Shown one piece after another: positions 35,253 through 44,447 of a stretch of 64,000 nucleotides of DNA. Within the stretch, counting starts at the first letter, position 1; every line of letters begins with the position of its first letter. Position numbers and translations under genes: made by a program. The stretch comes from Gordonia alkaliphila (lineage in GTDB: Bacteria; Actinomycetota; Actinomycetes; Mycobacteriales; Mycobacteriaceae). Location: positions 2,542,001 through 2,606,000 of the forward strand of contig NZ_JALKBW010000001.1 in NCBI RefSeq assembly GCF_023017165.1, read 5' to 3'. The notes under the pieces are model-generated. The model was not told where the DNA came from and searched no databases. It was given only the letters and a program-made list of their open reading frames with translations.

Positions 35253-36368
35253 CTACAGCCAGCGGTTGCGGTGCAGCAGGCGCCAGAGCAGCACGCAGGC
35301 GGTGAACAGGATCGCCAGCAGCACCGGATACGACCAGCGCCAGGACAGCTCCGGCATGAACTCGAAGTTCATGCCGTACAGACCGGCGACCATGGTCGGC
35401 ACCGCCGCGATGGCGGCCCACGACGAGATCTTGCGCATGTCGGTGTTCTGCTGGATGCCGACCTTGGTGGCGGCCGCGTGCAGCAGCGAGGTGAGCCGGT
35501 CGTCGTACTCGCCGATGCGCTCGATGACGGTCGTCAGGTGGTCGCGGACGTCGCGGAAGTGCCGGTGCACCTCCTTCTCGTCGAACGATCCGGTGTGCGC
35601 GCCGCGCAGGCCGGGCGGGTGCGCGCTGCCGGGGCCGCCCTGCCCGGACAGCCAGGCGAGCGGTTCGGCCAGGGGAGCGACCGCGCGATGCAGTTCCATC
35701 ACCTCGCGTTTGAACAGGTAGACCACGTCGATGTCGAGATCGGTGGTGGCGACCGCGAAGACGCGTTCCTCCACCTCGTCGACGTCGGGTGCCATCTCGG
35801 CGACCACCTCGAGGTAGGTGTCGACCACGTGGTCGGCGACGGCGTGCACCACCGCGGCGGGGCCGAGGGCCAGGGTCTGCGGGCGCGCCTCCATCCGGGC
35901 GCGCACCCCGGCGAGCTGCGTGTGTTCGCCGTGGCGGACGGTGATCACGAAGTCGCGGCCGGCCAGCACCATGATCTCGCCGCCGTCGACGATGTCGTTG
36001 GCCCGGTCGATGCTGTCGTGCGCCACGTACGACATGGAGCGCAGCACCAGGAAGATGAGCCCGTCGTACAGCTCGAGTTTGGGCCGCTGATGGGCCTCGA
36101 CCACGTCTTCGACGGCCAGCGGGTGCAGGCCGAAGATCCGGCCCACCTCGTCCATCTGCGCCTCGCCCGGCGCGTGCAGGCCGAGCCAGACGAAACCCGA
36201 GCCGGTGGCGCGCACATGCGCGTACGCCGACGCGAAGTCGCGGTAGCCGGGTTCGCGGCGGCCGCCCCGATAGACGGCGCAGTCGACGACGGCGCGATCG
36301 GGCGGCACCGACGTGCGCGGCGCCCGAGTACGGCGCGGTCCCGTGGAACCTCGAGATTGCGTGGACAC
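35253..36368 (-). CDS. corA: CorA-type Mg2+/Co2+ transporter
   Basis: Pentameric divalent-cation channel of 371 residues: a long cytoplasmic funnel (1-300), then two C-terminal helices with the selectivity motif YGMNFEFMPEL between them, ending in a basic RLLHRNRWL tail. GTG 36368 is leaderless with TACGAT at 36375-36380; the open frame upstream is spurious. Position beside sugC matches M. tuberculosis Rv1239c as I recall. Confidence 0.94.
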   Translation of the reverse strand: MSTQSRGSTGPRRTRAPRTSVPPDRAVVDCAVYRGGRREPGYRDFASAYAHVRATGSGFVWLGLHAPGEAQMDEVGRIFGLHPLAVEDVVEAHQRPKLELYDGLIFLVLRSMSYVAHDSIDRANDIVDGGEIMVLAGRDFVITVRHGEHTQLAGVRARMEARPQTLALGPAAVVHAVADHVVDTYLEVVAEMAPDVDEVEERVFAVATTDLDIDVVYLFKREVMELHRAVAPLAEPLAWLSGQGGPGSAHPPGLRGAHTGSFDEKEVHRHFRDVRDHLTTVIERIGEYDDRLTSLLHAAATKVGIQQNTDMRKISSWAAIAAVPTMVAGLYGMNFEFMPELSWRWSYPVLLAILFTACVLLWRLLHRNRWL

Positions 36369-36374
36369 GTCGCG

Positions 36375-36380
36375 ATCGTA
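36375..36380 (-). promoter_or_regulatory. -10 box of corA, leaderless
   Basis: TACGAT on the minus strand lies 6 nt before the GTG at 36368. Confidence 0.5.
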
Positions 36381-36435
36381 CCGAGCGCCGTGTGTCGCGG
36401 GTGGGTGCCGCGCGGGTGGACTACCGTGGGCTGCG

Positions 36436-37311
36436 ATGACGAACACCAAGCGGGCCCTGACCGCGCTCCTCGTGCTGCTGGCCGGACTCACCGTTCTCAC
36501 CGCGTGCGGCGACGACAGTGAGGCGGACGCGCCGCTGCTGGTCGGCTCCGGATCGTCGTCGACGATGCGGGCGGCCGCCGCGGTGTACGCGGTGGGGTTG
36601 AGCCGTGCCGGCACGCCGGCGACGACGGCGGGTGCGCCGGTGGGCACCGACACCGCGCTGATGGCGGCGATCAGCACCGGCGGGGTGGATCTGTTTCCGG
36701 CCTTCACCGGTGACCTGCTGACCCAGCTCTCCACCCGCCCCGAAGCGCTCGGCGGGGAGGAACTGCTGACCGAGGTGGCGCGCGCGTTGCCGCAGGGCGT
36801 GGCGATCGGCGACCCGACCGGGGTCAGCGATCGCCCGCAGCTGTTGCTGTCGGCCGGTCTGCGCGACCGCTACGACGTGCCGACGCTCGCCGACTGCGGT
36901 CGGCTGCCGGCCGGACTGCCGCTGGTGGTGCTCGACGGTCAGGACGCTGCGGTGCTCGCGGCCTTCGCCGTCTGCCGCCCCGGTGCGGTGGAGCGGGTGC
37001 CGGATGCGCGCGCGGTGATCGCCCGCGTCACCGGCGGCGAGGCGCTCGGCGTGCTGCCCGCGTTGGCCACGGCGAGCGCGGGGGAGCTGGGCGACCTTCG
37101 CATCCTGGCGTCCGACGGTGCTCCGCGCGCCCAGGATCTGGTGCCGGTGTACCGCAGTGCGGCGCTGGACAAGTCCGCGCTCAAGCAGCTCAGCCGCATC
37201 GCGGGGGAGCTGACCACGGACGTGCTCGCCGAACTCGGTGCACGGGTGGAACGCGGTGAGGACCCCGGCGCGGTGGCCGCCGCCTGGCTGGCCACCGGCG
37301 CCGTGTCCTGA
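36436..37311 (+). CDS. orphan osmoprotectant-type (OpuC/ProX-like) substrate-binding lipoprotein
   Basis: A 291-residue lipoprotein; lipobox LTAC with C24. The mature N-terminus LVGSGSSSTMRAAAAVYAVGL and the DLFPAFTGDLL block resemble quaternary-amine binding proteins of the ProX/OpuC family. No permease or ATPase gene lies nearby, so it is an orphan here. TACCGT (36422-36427) is 8 nt before the ATG. The ligand could be glycine betaine, choline or a similar compound; that is inference. Confidence 0.8.
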   Translation: MTNTKRALTALLVLLAGLTVLTACGDDSEADAPLLVGSGSSSTMRAAAAVYAVGLSRAGTPATTAGAPVGTDTALMAAISTGGVDLFPAFTGDLLTQLSTRPEALGGEELLTEVARALPQGVAIGDPTGVSDRPQLLLSAGLRDRYDVPTLADCGRLPAGLPLVVLDGQDAAVLAAFAVCRPGAVERVPDARAVIARVTGGEALGVLPALATASAGELGDLRILASDGAPRAQDLVPVYRSAALDKSALKQLSRIAGELTTDVLAELGARVERGEDPGAVAAAWLATGAVS

Positions 37312-37329
37312 TCGTGCGGTCCTGCAGGT

Positions 37330-38160
37330 TCAGGACAGGCGGGACATGCCCCACTGGGTGATCTTCGCCGAGATGCCCTGGTAGTACGAGCCCACCAGGC
37401 GCACACCGAGGTCGAGCAGCTTCGCATCGGCGCCGACCAGCACGCGCGCGTTCTCCTTCTCCACCGCGCGCAGGATGATGTCGGCGGCCTTGGACGCCGA
37501 GGTGTTGGCCAGGTACTTGTCGAAGAACGCCGCCGTCGCGGCCGCGTCGTGGTCCCCGGAGGTGGTGGCGTTGCGCGCGATGGCGGTCTTGATGCCGCCG
37601 GGGTGCACGCAGGTCACCGCGACCTGGTGGTCGGAGATCAGCATCTCCTGGCGCAGCGCCTCGGTGAAGCCGCGGACCGCGAACTTCGCCGAGTTGTACG
37701 CGGCCTGTCCGGGCTCGGACAGCAGGCCGAACAGCGAGGACACGTTGACGATGGCGCCGTCGCCGGAGGCGATGATGGCCGGCAGGAACGCCTTGGTGCC
37801 GTTCACCACGCCCCAGTAGTCGACGTCCATGATGCGTTCGATGTCCTTGAACTCCATGGTCTCCACTTCGCCGTGGTGCGCGATGCCGGCGTTGTTGAAG
37901 ATGGCGTTCACGGTCCCGAAGTGCTCGACGACGGTGTCGGCGTAGGTGAGGAAGGCCTCCCGTTCGGCGACGTTGAGCAGCTGCGCATGGACTTCGCCGC
38001 CGGCCTCGGTCACCAGGCGCTCGGTGGTGGCCAGACCGTCCGGGTCGACATCGGAGATGGCGACCTTCGCGCCGCGGCGAGCGAGTTTGACGGCCAGTTC
38101 GCGGCCCATGCCCGAGCCGGCGCCGGTGATCACGACGACCTTGTTGCGGAAATCCTTCAT
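37330..38160 (-). CDS. short-chain dehydrogenase/reductase
   Basis: A classical SDR of 276 residues: TGAGSGMG cofactor loop (12-19), NNAG (89-92) and the catalytic Y155-x3-K159 in AAYNSAKF with Ser near 142. D37 after the second strand suggests NAD(H). GAGAAG precedes the ATG. It lies 31 nt after the Baeyer-Villiger monooxygenase gene and probably shares its transcript, so it may make the ketone that the monooxygenase oxidises. Confidence 0.9.
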   Translation of the reverse strand: MKDFRNKVVVITGAGSGMGRELAVKLARRGAKVAISDVDPDGLATTERLVTEAGGEVHAQLLNVAEREAFLTYADTVVEHFGTVNAIFNNAGIAHHGEVETMEFKDIERIMDVDYWGVVNGTKAFLPAIIASGDGAIVNVSSLFGLLSEPGQAAYNSAKFAVRGFTEALRQEMLISDHQVAVTCVHPGGIKTAIARNATTSGDHDAAATAAFFDKYLANTSASKAADIILRAVEKENARVLVGADAKLLDLGVRLVGSYYQGISAKITQWGMSRLS

Positions 38161-38191
38161 GTGTCTTCTCTTTCGTCGGGAGGTAGGGGAG

Positions 38192-39718
38192 TCAGGCGGT
38201 GACCGGGACGGCGTCGGCCGGGCGGTCGGCGGGGGCCTGGGCGCCCACGGTCACGTCGTAGGCGGCGATGTCGAAGCGACGCGTCGCGTTGCGGAACGCG
38301 AAGGTGAAGCCCGGCCACAGGGCGGTGATGTTGCCGTTGTGGTCCTGATACCAGGATTCGCAACCGCCGGTGACCCACACCGAGGTCTTCAGCGTGCGCT
38401 GCAGCTTCTCGTTGAAACGGTCCTGTGCCGCCGCGCTGACGTCGGTGCGGACGATGCCCGCCGCGCGGGTCTTGCGCAGGTAGTCGACGAGGTAGTTCAG
38501 CTGCGACTCGATCATGTAGACCATCGAGGTGTGGCCGAGGCCGGTCGACGGGCCCACCAGCAGCGCCAGGTTCGGGAAGCCGTGGACGAAGGTGCCCTTG
38601 TAGCCCTGCATGCCGGTCTCGTCCCACACCTGCGCCAGACTGCGGCCGCCCGTGCCGACGATGGTGTCGAAGACGGGGGAGTCGGTGACGTGGAAGCCGG
38701 TCGCGACGACGATGGCGTCCACCGGGTGCTCCACGCCGTCGGCGGTGACGATCGCATCGGCGGTGATCGATGCGATGCCGGAGGTCACCAGGTCGACGTT
38801 CGGCCGATCCAGGGTGGGGTACCACTCGTTGGACTTGAGGATGCGCTTGCAGCCGACGGCGAACGTCGGCGTGACGGCCTCGCGCAGCTTCGGGTCGCGG
38901 ATGCCGCGGAAGATGTTGGCCTTGCAGAGCGCCTCCACCGGCTTGAGGGCCTTGGGGGCGTAGGTCATGCCGGCGGCGACGGTCTCGTTCGCGGTGTAGA
39001 TGGTGCCGCGGATCAGTGCCTGCAGTCCGGGGACGTGCTTGAAGGCCCAGTTCTCCACCGGCAGGTACGGGCGCTCGTTGCGCGGGATGATCCACGGTGC
39101 GGTGCGCTGGTACACGTCGAGGTGCCCGACGATCTTGCCGAGCTGCGGCACGATCTGAATGGCCGAGGCGCCGGTGCCGATCACGGCGACGCGCTTACCG
39201 GTGAAGTCGTAGTCGTGGTCCCAGCGGGCCGAATGGACCAGGGTGCCTTCGAAGCCGTCGATGCCGTCGATGTCGGGCAGGTTCGGCTCGCACAGCGGGC
39301 CCACCGCGCCGATCATGTGCTTGGCGCGGACCTGATCGACGTCGCCGTCGCGCTCGATGTCGATGATCCAGCTGAGCGACTCTTCGTCCCACGCCGCGCG
39401 GCGGACCTCGGTGCCGAACCACGTCTTCTCGGCGACGCCGTGCTGGGCGGCGACACCGTTGATGTAGCGGTGGATCTCCGGCTGATGCGAGTACGACCGG
39501 CTCCACTCGGGGTTGAGCGCGAACGAGAACGAGTACAGGTGCGAGGGGACGTCGCACGCGGCGCCCGGGTAGGTGTTGTCGCGCCAGGTGCCGCCGAAGT
39601 CGGCGCCGCGATCGAGGATCAGGTAGTCGTCGAACCCGTTCTCGGCGAGTTTGACGGCTGCGCCGAGCCCGGAGAAGCCGGCCCCGACGATCGCGATCTC
39701 TACATCGTGTGTTGTCAT
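38192..39718 (-). CDS. Baeyer-Villiger flavin monooxygenase
   Basis: FAD/NADPH monooxygenase of 508 residues that inserts oxygen beside ketones, forming esters or lactones. FAD loop GAGFSG (12-17), the fingerprint F156-E-G-x3-H162-x3-W166, and NADPH loop VIGTGASAIQ are intact. The length is that of the short, EtaA/CHMO-like type. ATG 39718 is leaderless behind a near-consensus promoter (TTGACG-N17-TATGGT), rare in this window. The promoter lies within three operators shared with the divergent TetR gene. Confidence 0.92.
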   Translation of the reverse strand: MTTHDVEIAIVGAGFSGLGAAVKLAENGFDDYLILDRGADFGGTWRDNTYPGAACDVPSHLYSFSFALNPEWSRSYSHQPEIHRYINGVAAQHGVAEKTWFGTEVRRAAWDEESLSWIIDIERDGDVDQVRAKHMIGAVGPLCEPNLPDIDGIDGFEGTLVHSARWDHDYDFTGKRVAVIGTGASAIQIVPQLGKIVGHLDVYQRTAPWIIPRNERPYLPVENWAFKHVPGLQALIRGTIYTANETVAAGMTYAPKALKPVEALCKANIFRGIRDPKLREAVTPTFAVGCKRILKSNEWYPTLDRPNVDLVTSGIASITADAIVTADGVEHPVDAIVVATGFHVTDSPVFDTIVGTGGRSLAQVWDETGMQGYKGTFVHGFPNLALLVGPSTGLGHTSMVYMIESQLNYLVDYLRKTRAAGIVRTDVSAAAQDRFNEKLQRTLKTSVWVTGGCESWYQDHNGNITALWPGFTFAFRNATRRFDIAAYDVTVGAQAPADRPADAVPVTA

Positions 39719-39725
39719 GGTTCTC

Positions 39726-39811
39726 ACCATAAGGACGTGTTGACGGCCCGTCAATAGGTTGTTGAATGTTGGTCAATAGTTGTTGAGCGGGTGTCAATAG
39801 TGGCTTAGGGT
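39726..39811. promoter_or_regulatory. divergent promoters with three TTGA-N7-TCAA operators
   Basis: Operators lie at 39740-39754 (a perfect palindrome, TTGACGG-C-CCGTCAA), 39762-39776 and 39783-39797; each is followed by TAG and starts are 22 and 21 bp apart. Leftward promoter: -35 TTGACG (39754-39749), N17, -10 TATGGT (39731-39726), 7 nt to ATG 39718. Rightward promoter: -35 TTGAGC (39783-39788), N17, -10 TAGGGT (39806-39811), 6 nt to ATG 39818. The outer operators overlap both -35 boxes. Confidence 0.82.
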
Positions 39812-39817
39812 GAGGGC

Positions 39818-40450
39818 ATGACGACCACCGACACCGCGACCGGCGGGTCTGCCGCGCCGCGTCGGACCCGCATGAGTCCGCAGCAACGTCGTCGTCAACT
39901 GCTGGACCTGGGCGAAGAGCTGGCCACCGAGCAGCCGCTGGAGACCGTGACCATCGAAGCGGTCGCTGAGCGCGCCGGGGTGTCGCGGGCACTGATCTTC
40001 CACTACTTCGAGTCCAAGCAGGACTTCCACCTGGCACTGGTGCAGGAGTGGGCGGAGGAGATGCAGGCGCGCACCCTGCCGCCGGAGGACGTCGACGATC
40101 CGCTCGTCATGCTGACCGCGTCGATGACGGCGTATATCGACTACGTGGCCGAGAACGGCGATCAGTTCATCGCGGTGCTCCGCGGTTCACTGAGCACCGA
40201 TCCGGCGATGCGCAATGTCGCCGAGTCCACCCGTTCGGAGATGACCCGCCGCATCCTGCACCATGCGCCGGTCCTGGGCATCGAGGTGACCGGGGCGGTG
40301 GAGATGGCGGTGCGCGGCTGGACCGCGTTCGTCGAGGACGTGATGATCCGCTGGATCACCGACCCGAAGCTCACGCGCGAGCAGGTGCTCGGTGTCCTGG
40401 TGGGTTCGCTGCCCGCGCTGGCCGGCGCGGCCTCGCTCGTCGCCGACTGA
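39818..40450 (+). CDS. TetR-family regulator of the monooxygenase/SDR pair
   Basis: A 210-residue regulator. The DNA-binding domain (about 22-70) has ETVTIEAVAERAGVSRALIFHYFESKQDF, in outline; the C-terminal helical domain should bind an effector, perhaps a ketone or steroid-like compound. It is leaderless and divergent from the monooxygenase gene, with three operators in the shared 99-bp region, so it probably represses both directions. A hairpin follows the stop. Confidence 0.92.
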   Translation: MTTTDTATGGSAAPRRTRMSPQQRRRQLLDLGEELATEQPLETVTIEAVAERAGVSRALIFHYFESKQDFHLALVQEWAEEMQARTLPPEDVDDPLVMLTASMTAYIDYVAENGDQFIAVLRGSLSTDPAMRNVAESTRSEMTRRILHHAPVLGIEVTGAVEMAVRGWTAFVEDVMIRWITDPKLTREQVLGVLVGSLPALAGAASLVAD

Positions 40451-40476
40451 GCTCGTCCGGGCCCCGGATGCACGAA

Positions 40477-40508
40477 TGCCGCCCCACGTCCGAAGACGTG
40501 GAGCGGCA
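40477..40508. terminator. bidirectional terminator between tetR and kgd
   Basis: Stem TGCCGCCCCACGTC with GACGTGGAGCGGCA (one mismatch) around a CGAA loop, 17-27 nt from the stops of the two convergent genes. Confidence 0.75.
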
Positions 40509-40524
40509 CTCGCTCAGATAGGGA

Positions 40525-43500
40525 TCAGTCCATCGAGAACGCCGAGTCGATGATCTCGGCCTGCTCGACGGCGTGCACCTTGGCCGAACCGGACGACGGC
40601 GCAGCCATCGCGCGACGCGAGATACGACGCAGCCCGGACAGCATCTCCGGCAGCAGGTCGGGCAGCCACAGACCCAGGAACGGCCACGGACCCTGGTTGG
40701 CCGGCTCTTCCTGCACCCACACGAAGTCGGTGGCGTTCGGGTACTGCTCCAGCGTGCGTGCCAGACGACGGTGGGGCACCGGGTACAGCTGCTCCAGGCG
40801 GACGATCGCGATGTCCTCGCGCTTCTCCTTGGCCTGCTGGGCGGCGAGCTCGTAGTAGAGCTTGCCCGAGACCAGCAGCACGCGCTTGACCGTGGACCGG
40901 TCACCGCCGCCGGAGACGCCGTTGATGTCGTCGGCGAAGTGCGGATCGTCGCGCACCGACAGGAACTTGCCCTCGGTGAACTCCTCGATCGGCGAGACGG
41001 CGGCCTTGTTGCGCAGCATGGACTTCGGGGTGAAGACCACCAGCGGGCGGCTGATGCCGTCGTGCACGTGACGACGCAGCAGGTGGAAGTAGCTCGCCGG
41101 GGTCGACGGCAGCGCGACGGTCATCGAACCCTCGGCGCACAGCTGCAGGAAGCGCTCGATACGGCCGGAGGTGTGGTCCGGTCCCTGACCCTCATGGCCG
41201 TGCGGCAGGAGCAGCACGACGTCGCTGCGCTGGCCCCACTTGGCCTCGCCCGAGCTGATGAACTCGTCGATGATCGACTGCGCGCCGTTGACGAAGTCGC
41301 CGAACTGCGCCTCCCAGAGCACCAGTGCGTCCGGGTTGCCGATCGCGTAGCCGTACTCGAAGCCGAGGACGGCGAACTCCGACAGCGGCGAGTCGTACAC
41401 CATGAAGCGACCCGGGCCGTTCGGCGCCAGGGTGTTCAGCGGGGTGTACTCCGAGCCGTTCTCCCGGTCGATCAGCACCGAGTGGCGCTGGGTGAAGGTG
41501 CCGCGACGCGAGTCCTGACCGGACAGGCGCACGGTCTGACCCTCTTCGACAAGGGTGCCCAGCGCGAGGAGCTCGGCGAAGGCCCAGTCCACGCCGCCCT
41601 GGGTCGACATCTCGTGGCGACGCTCCAGGACCGGCTTGACGCGCGGGTGCGGGGTGAAGCCCTCGGGCACGTTGACGAAGGCTTCGCCGATCTTGGTCAG
41701 CGCGGCCTGCGGCACCGCGGTCACCAGCTTGACCGGCAGCTGCTGGTCCTCGGTGATCGGCGGCGACGGCTCCGGGCGGAAGCGGTCGAGTTCCTTGACC
41801 TCCACGAAGACCCGCTCGAGCTGGCCCTGGTAGTCGCGCAGGGCGTCCTCGGCCTCCTTGGTGGAGATGTCACCACGGCCGATGAGCGATTCGGTGTAGC
41901 TCTTACGGACGCTGCGCAGGTTGTCGATCACGTCGTACATGGCCGGCTGGGTCATCGAGGGATCGTCGCCCTCGTTGTGGCCGCGGCGGCGGTAACAGAC
42001 GAGGTCGATCACCACGTCGCGGTTGAACCGCTCGCGGTAGTCGACGGCGAGCTGCGCGGCCCACACGCAGGCCTCCGGGTCGTCGCCGTTGACGTGCAGG
42101 ACCGGCGCGCTGATCATCTTGGCGATGTCGGTGCAGTACTCGGTGGAGCGCGAGTGCTCGGGTGCGGTGGTGAAGCCGACCTGGTTGTTGACCACGATGT
42201 GGACGGTGCCGCCGGTGCGGTAGCCGTTCAGCATGGACAGGTTCAGCGTCTCGGCCACCACGCCCTGGCCGGCGAACGCGGCGTCGCCGTGCAGCATGAG
42301 CGGCAGGATGTCGAACTGCTGATCCTCGGGGAGCATGTCCTGCTTGGCGCGGACGATGCCCTCCAGTACCGGGTCGACGGCCTCGAGGTGGCTGGGGTTG
42401 GCGGTCAGCGAGACGTTGATCTCGTTGTCGCCGAACATCTGGTAGTACTTGCCCTCGGCGCCGAGGTGGTACTTCACGTCGCCCGAGCCGTGCAGCTGCG
42501 TGGTGCCCAGGTTGCCCTCGAACTCGGTGAAGATCTTCGAGTAGGGCTTGCCGACGATGTTGGCCAGCACGTTGAGGCGGCCGCGGTGCGGCATGCCGAT
42601 GATGACCTCTTGCAGGCTGTGCTCGGCGCTGCGGTCGATCACCGCGTCCATCATCGGGATGACCGACTCGGCGCCTTCCAGCGAGAAGCGCTTCTGGCCG
42701 ACGTACTTGGTCTGCAGGAAGGTCTCGAAGGCCTCGGCGGCGTTGAGCTTGGATAGGATGTACTTCTGCTCGGCCACCGGCGGCTTGGTGTGCTTCACCT
42801 CGACGCGTTCCTGCAGCCACTGCTGCTGCTCGGGATCGAGGATGTGGGTGTACTCCACGCCGATGTGGCGGCAGTAGGCGTCGCGCAGGATCGACAGCAC
42901 GTCGCGCAGCTTCATCGTGTCCTGGCCGTGGAAGCCGCCGACGTTGAACGTCCGGTCGAGGTCCCACAGGGTCAGGCCGTAGCTGAGGACGTCCAGGTCC
43001 GGATGGGCGATCCGGGCCTCCTTGTCCATCATCAGCGGGTCAGTGTCGGCCATCAGGTGGCCGCGGCTGCGGTAGGCGGCGATCAGCTCGAGCACGCGGG
43101 TGTTCTTGTCCACCCGGCCCTCGGGCATGTCCCGACGCCAGCGGACCGGCTCGTACGGGATCTGCAGCGCCACGAAGAGCTCGTCCCAGAACGCGTCGTC
43201 GAGCAGCATGTTGTGGATCACGCGCAGGAAGTCGCCGGACTCGGCGCCCTGGATGATGCGGTGATCGTAGGTGGAGGTCAGCGTCATCAGCTTGCCGACG
43301 CCCATGTCGGCGAGCTGCTCGTCGCTGGAGCCCTGGAACTCGGCGGGGTACTCCATGGCGCCCGCGCCGACGATGGTGCCCTGGCCGGGCATCAGGCGCG
43401 GCACCGAATGGACGGTGCCGATGGTGCCCGGGTTGGTCAGCGAGATGGTGACGCCGGCGAAGTCGTCGGCGCCGAGCTTGCCCTGACGGGCGCGGCGGAC

Positions 43501-44279
43501 GATGTCCTCGTAGGCGTCCCAGAATTCGCCGAAGCTCATGGTCTCGCAGCGCTTGATGGCGGCGACGACGAGCGTGCGGTTGCCGTCCTTGCCCACCAGG
43601 TCGATGGCGAGACCGAGGTTGGTGTGGGCGGGGGTGACGACGTTGGGCTTGCCGTCGATCTCCGCGAAGTGGCGGTTCATCGCGGGGAACGACTTGAGGG
43701 CCTGCACGATGGCGTAGCCGAGGATGTGGGTGAAGCTGACCTTGCCGCCGCGGGTGCGGGCGAGGTGGTTGTTGATGACGACGCGGTTGTCGATCATCAG
43801 CTTCACCGGGATGGCCCGGACGCTGGTGGCGGTCGGCACCGTGAGGGAGGCGGACATGTTGCGCACGATGGCGGCGCCGGGACCGCGGATCACCTTGGTC
43901 TCGTCGGCGGCCGGCTCGCTCGACGGCTTGGCCGACGACGCGGTGCGGCTGACGCCGGAGGCGGCCTTGGTGGCGGCGGCTTCGCGTGCCGGGGCGACGT
44001 TACGGGGAGCGATGCGCTCGGGCTCGGCATCCAGCGTCAGCAGCGGCTTGGCCGACGCGGCGCGGTGATCGGCGCTGCGGCGGCGGCCGGAGCAGCCGGA
44101 GTAGCCGGGTGGTCGGGGGCGGCCGGGGGCGCGCCGTTGAGGTCGGTGGGCTTGTAGTTTTTCAGCAGGTCGTGCCAACTCGGATCGACCGAGCTCGGGT
44201 CGGTCTGGAATCGCTGGTACATCTCCTCGACCAGCCACTCGTTTTGTCCGTAGTCGGTCTCGGATGGGGAACTACTCAC
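40525..44279 (-). CDS. kgd: multifunctional 2-oxoglutarate decarboxylase/dehydrogenase Kgd, frame break in the linker
   Basis: Actinobacterial fusion of an acyltransferase (E2-like) domain to the thiamine-dependent E1 of 2-oxoglutarate dehydrogenase, about 1250 residues. The GTG at 44279 opens the E1o N-terminal segment ([20 protein letters not shown]). The Ala/Pro linker then hits a stop at about 44037, while the catalytic frame, 1 nt out, continues with [57 protein letters not shown] and [11 protein letters not shown]. One missing base between about 44050 and 44110 explains it. The gene is central and usually essential, so error is likely, but in mycobacteria the N-terminal ~115 residues are dispensable for catalysis, so internal initiation is possible. 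Confidence 0.9.
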
Positions 44280-44447
44280 AGCGTCGTCTCGCCTCTTAGG
44301 TATATCCGGTCTGGGTCTGCATGTCGGTCGGCCCCGGGAGCGTGGTAACGGGCGGGTCCGACCGACTCTCGATGTTACGCGTTCACACGCGGTCCTCGAC
44401 CTCTTCTTCTCTGTCGACGGCGCAATCGTTGCGGTAAGTGGTCAGAA

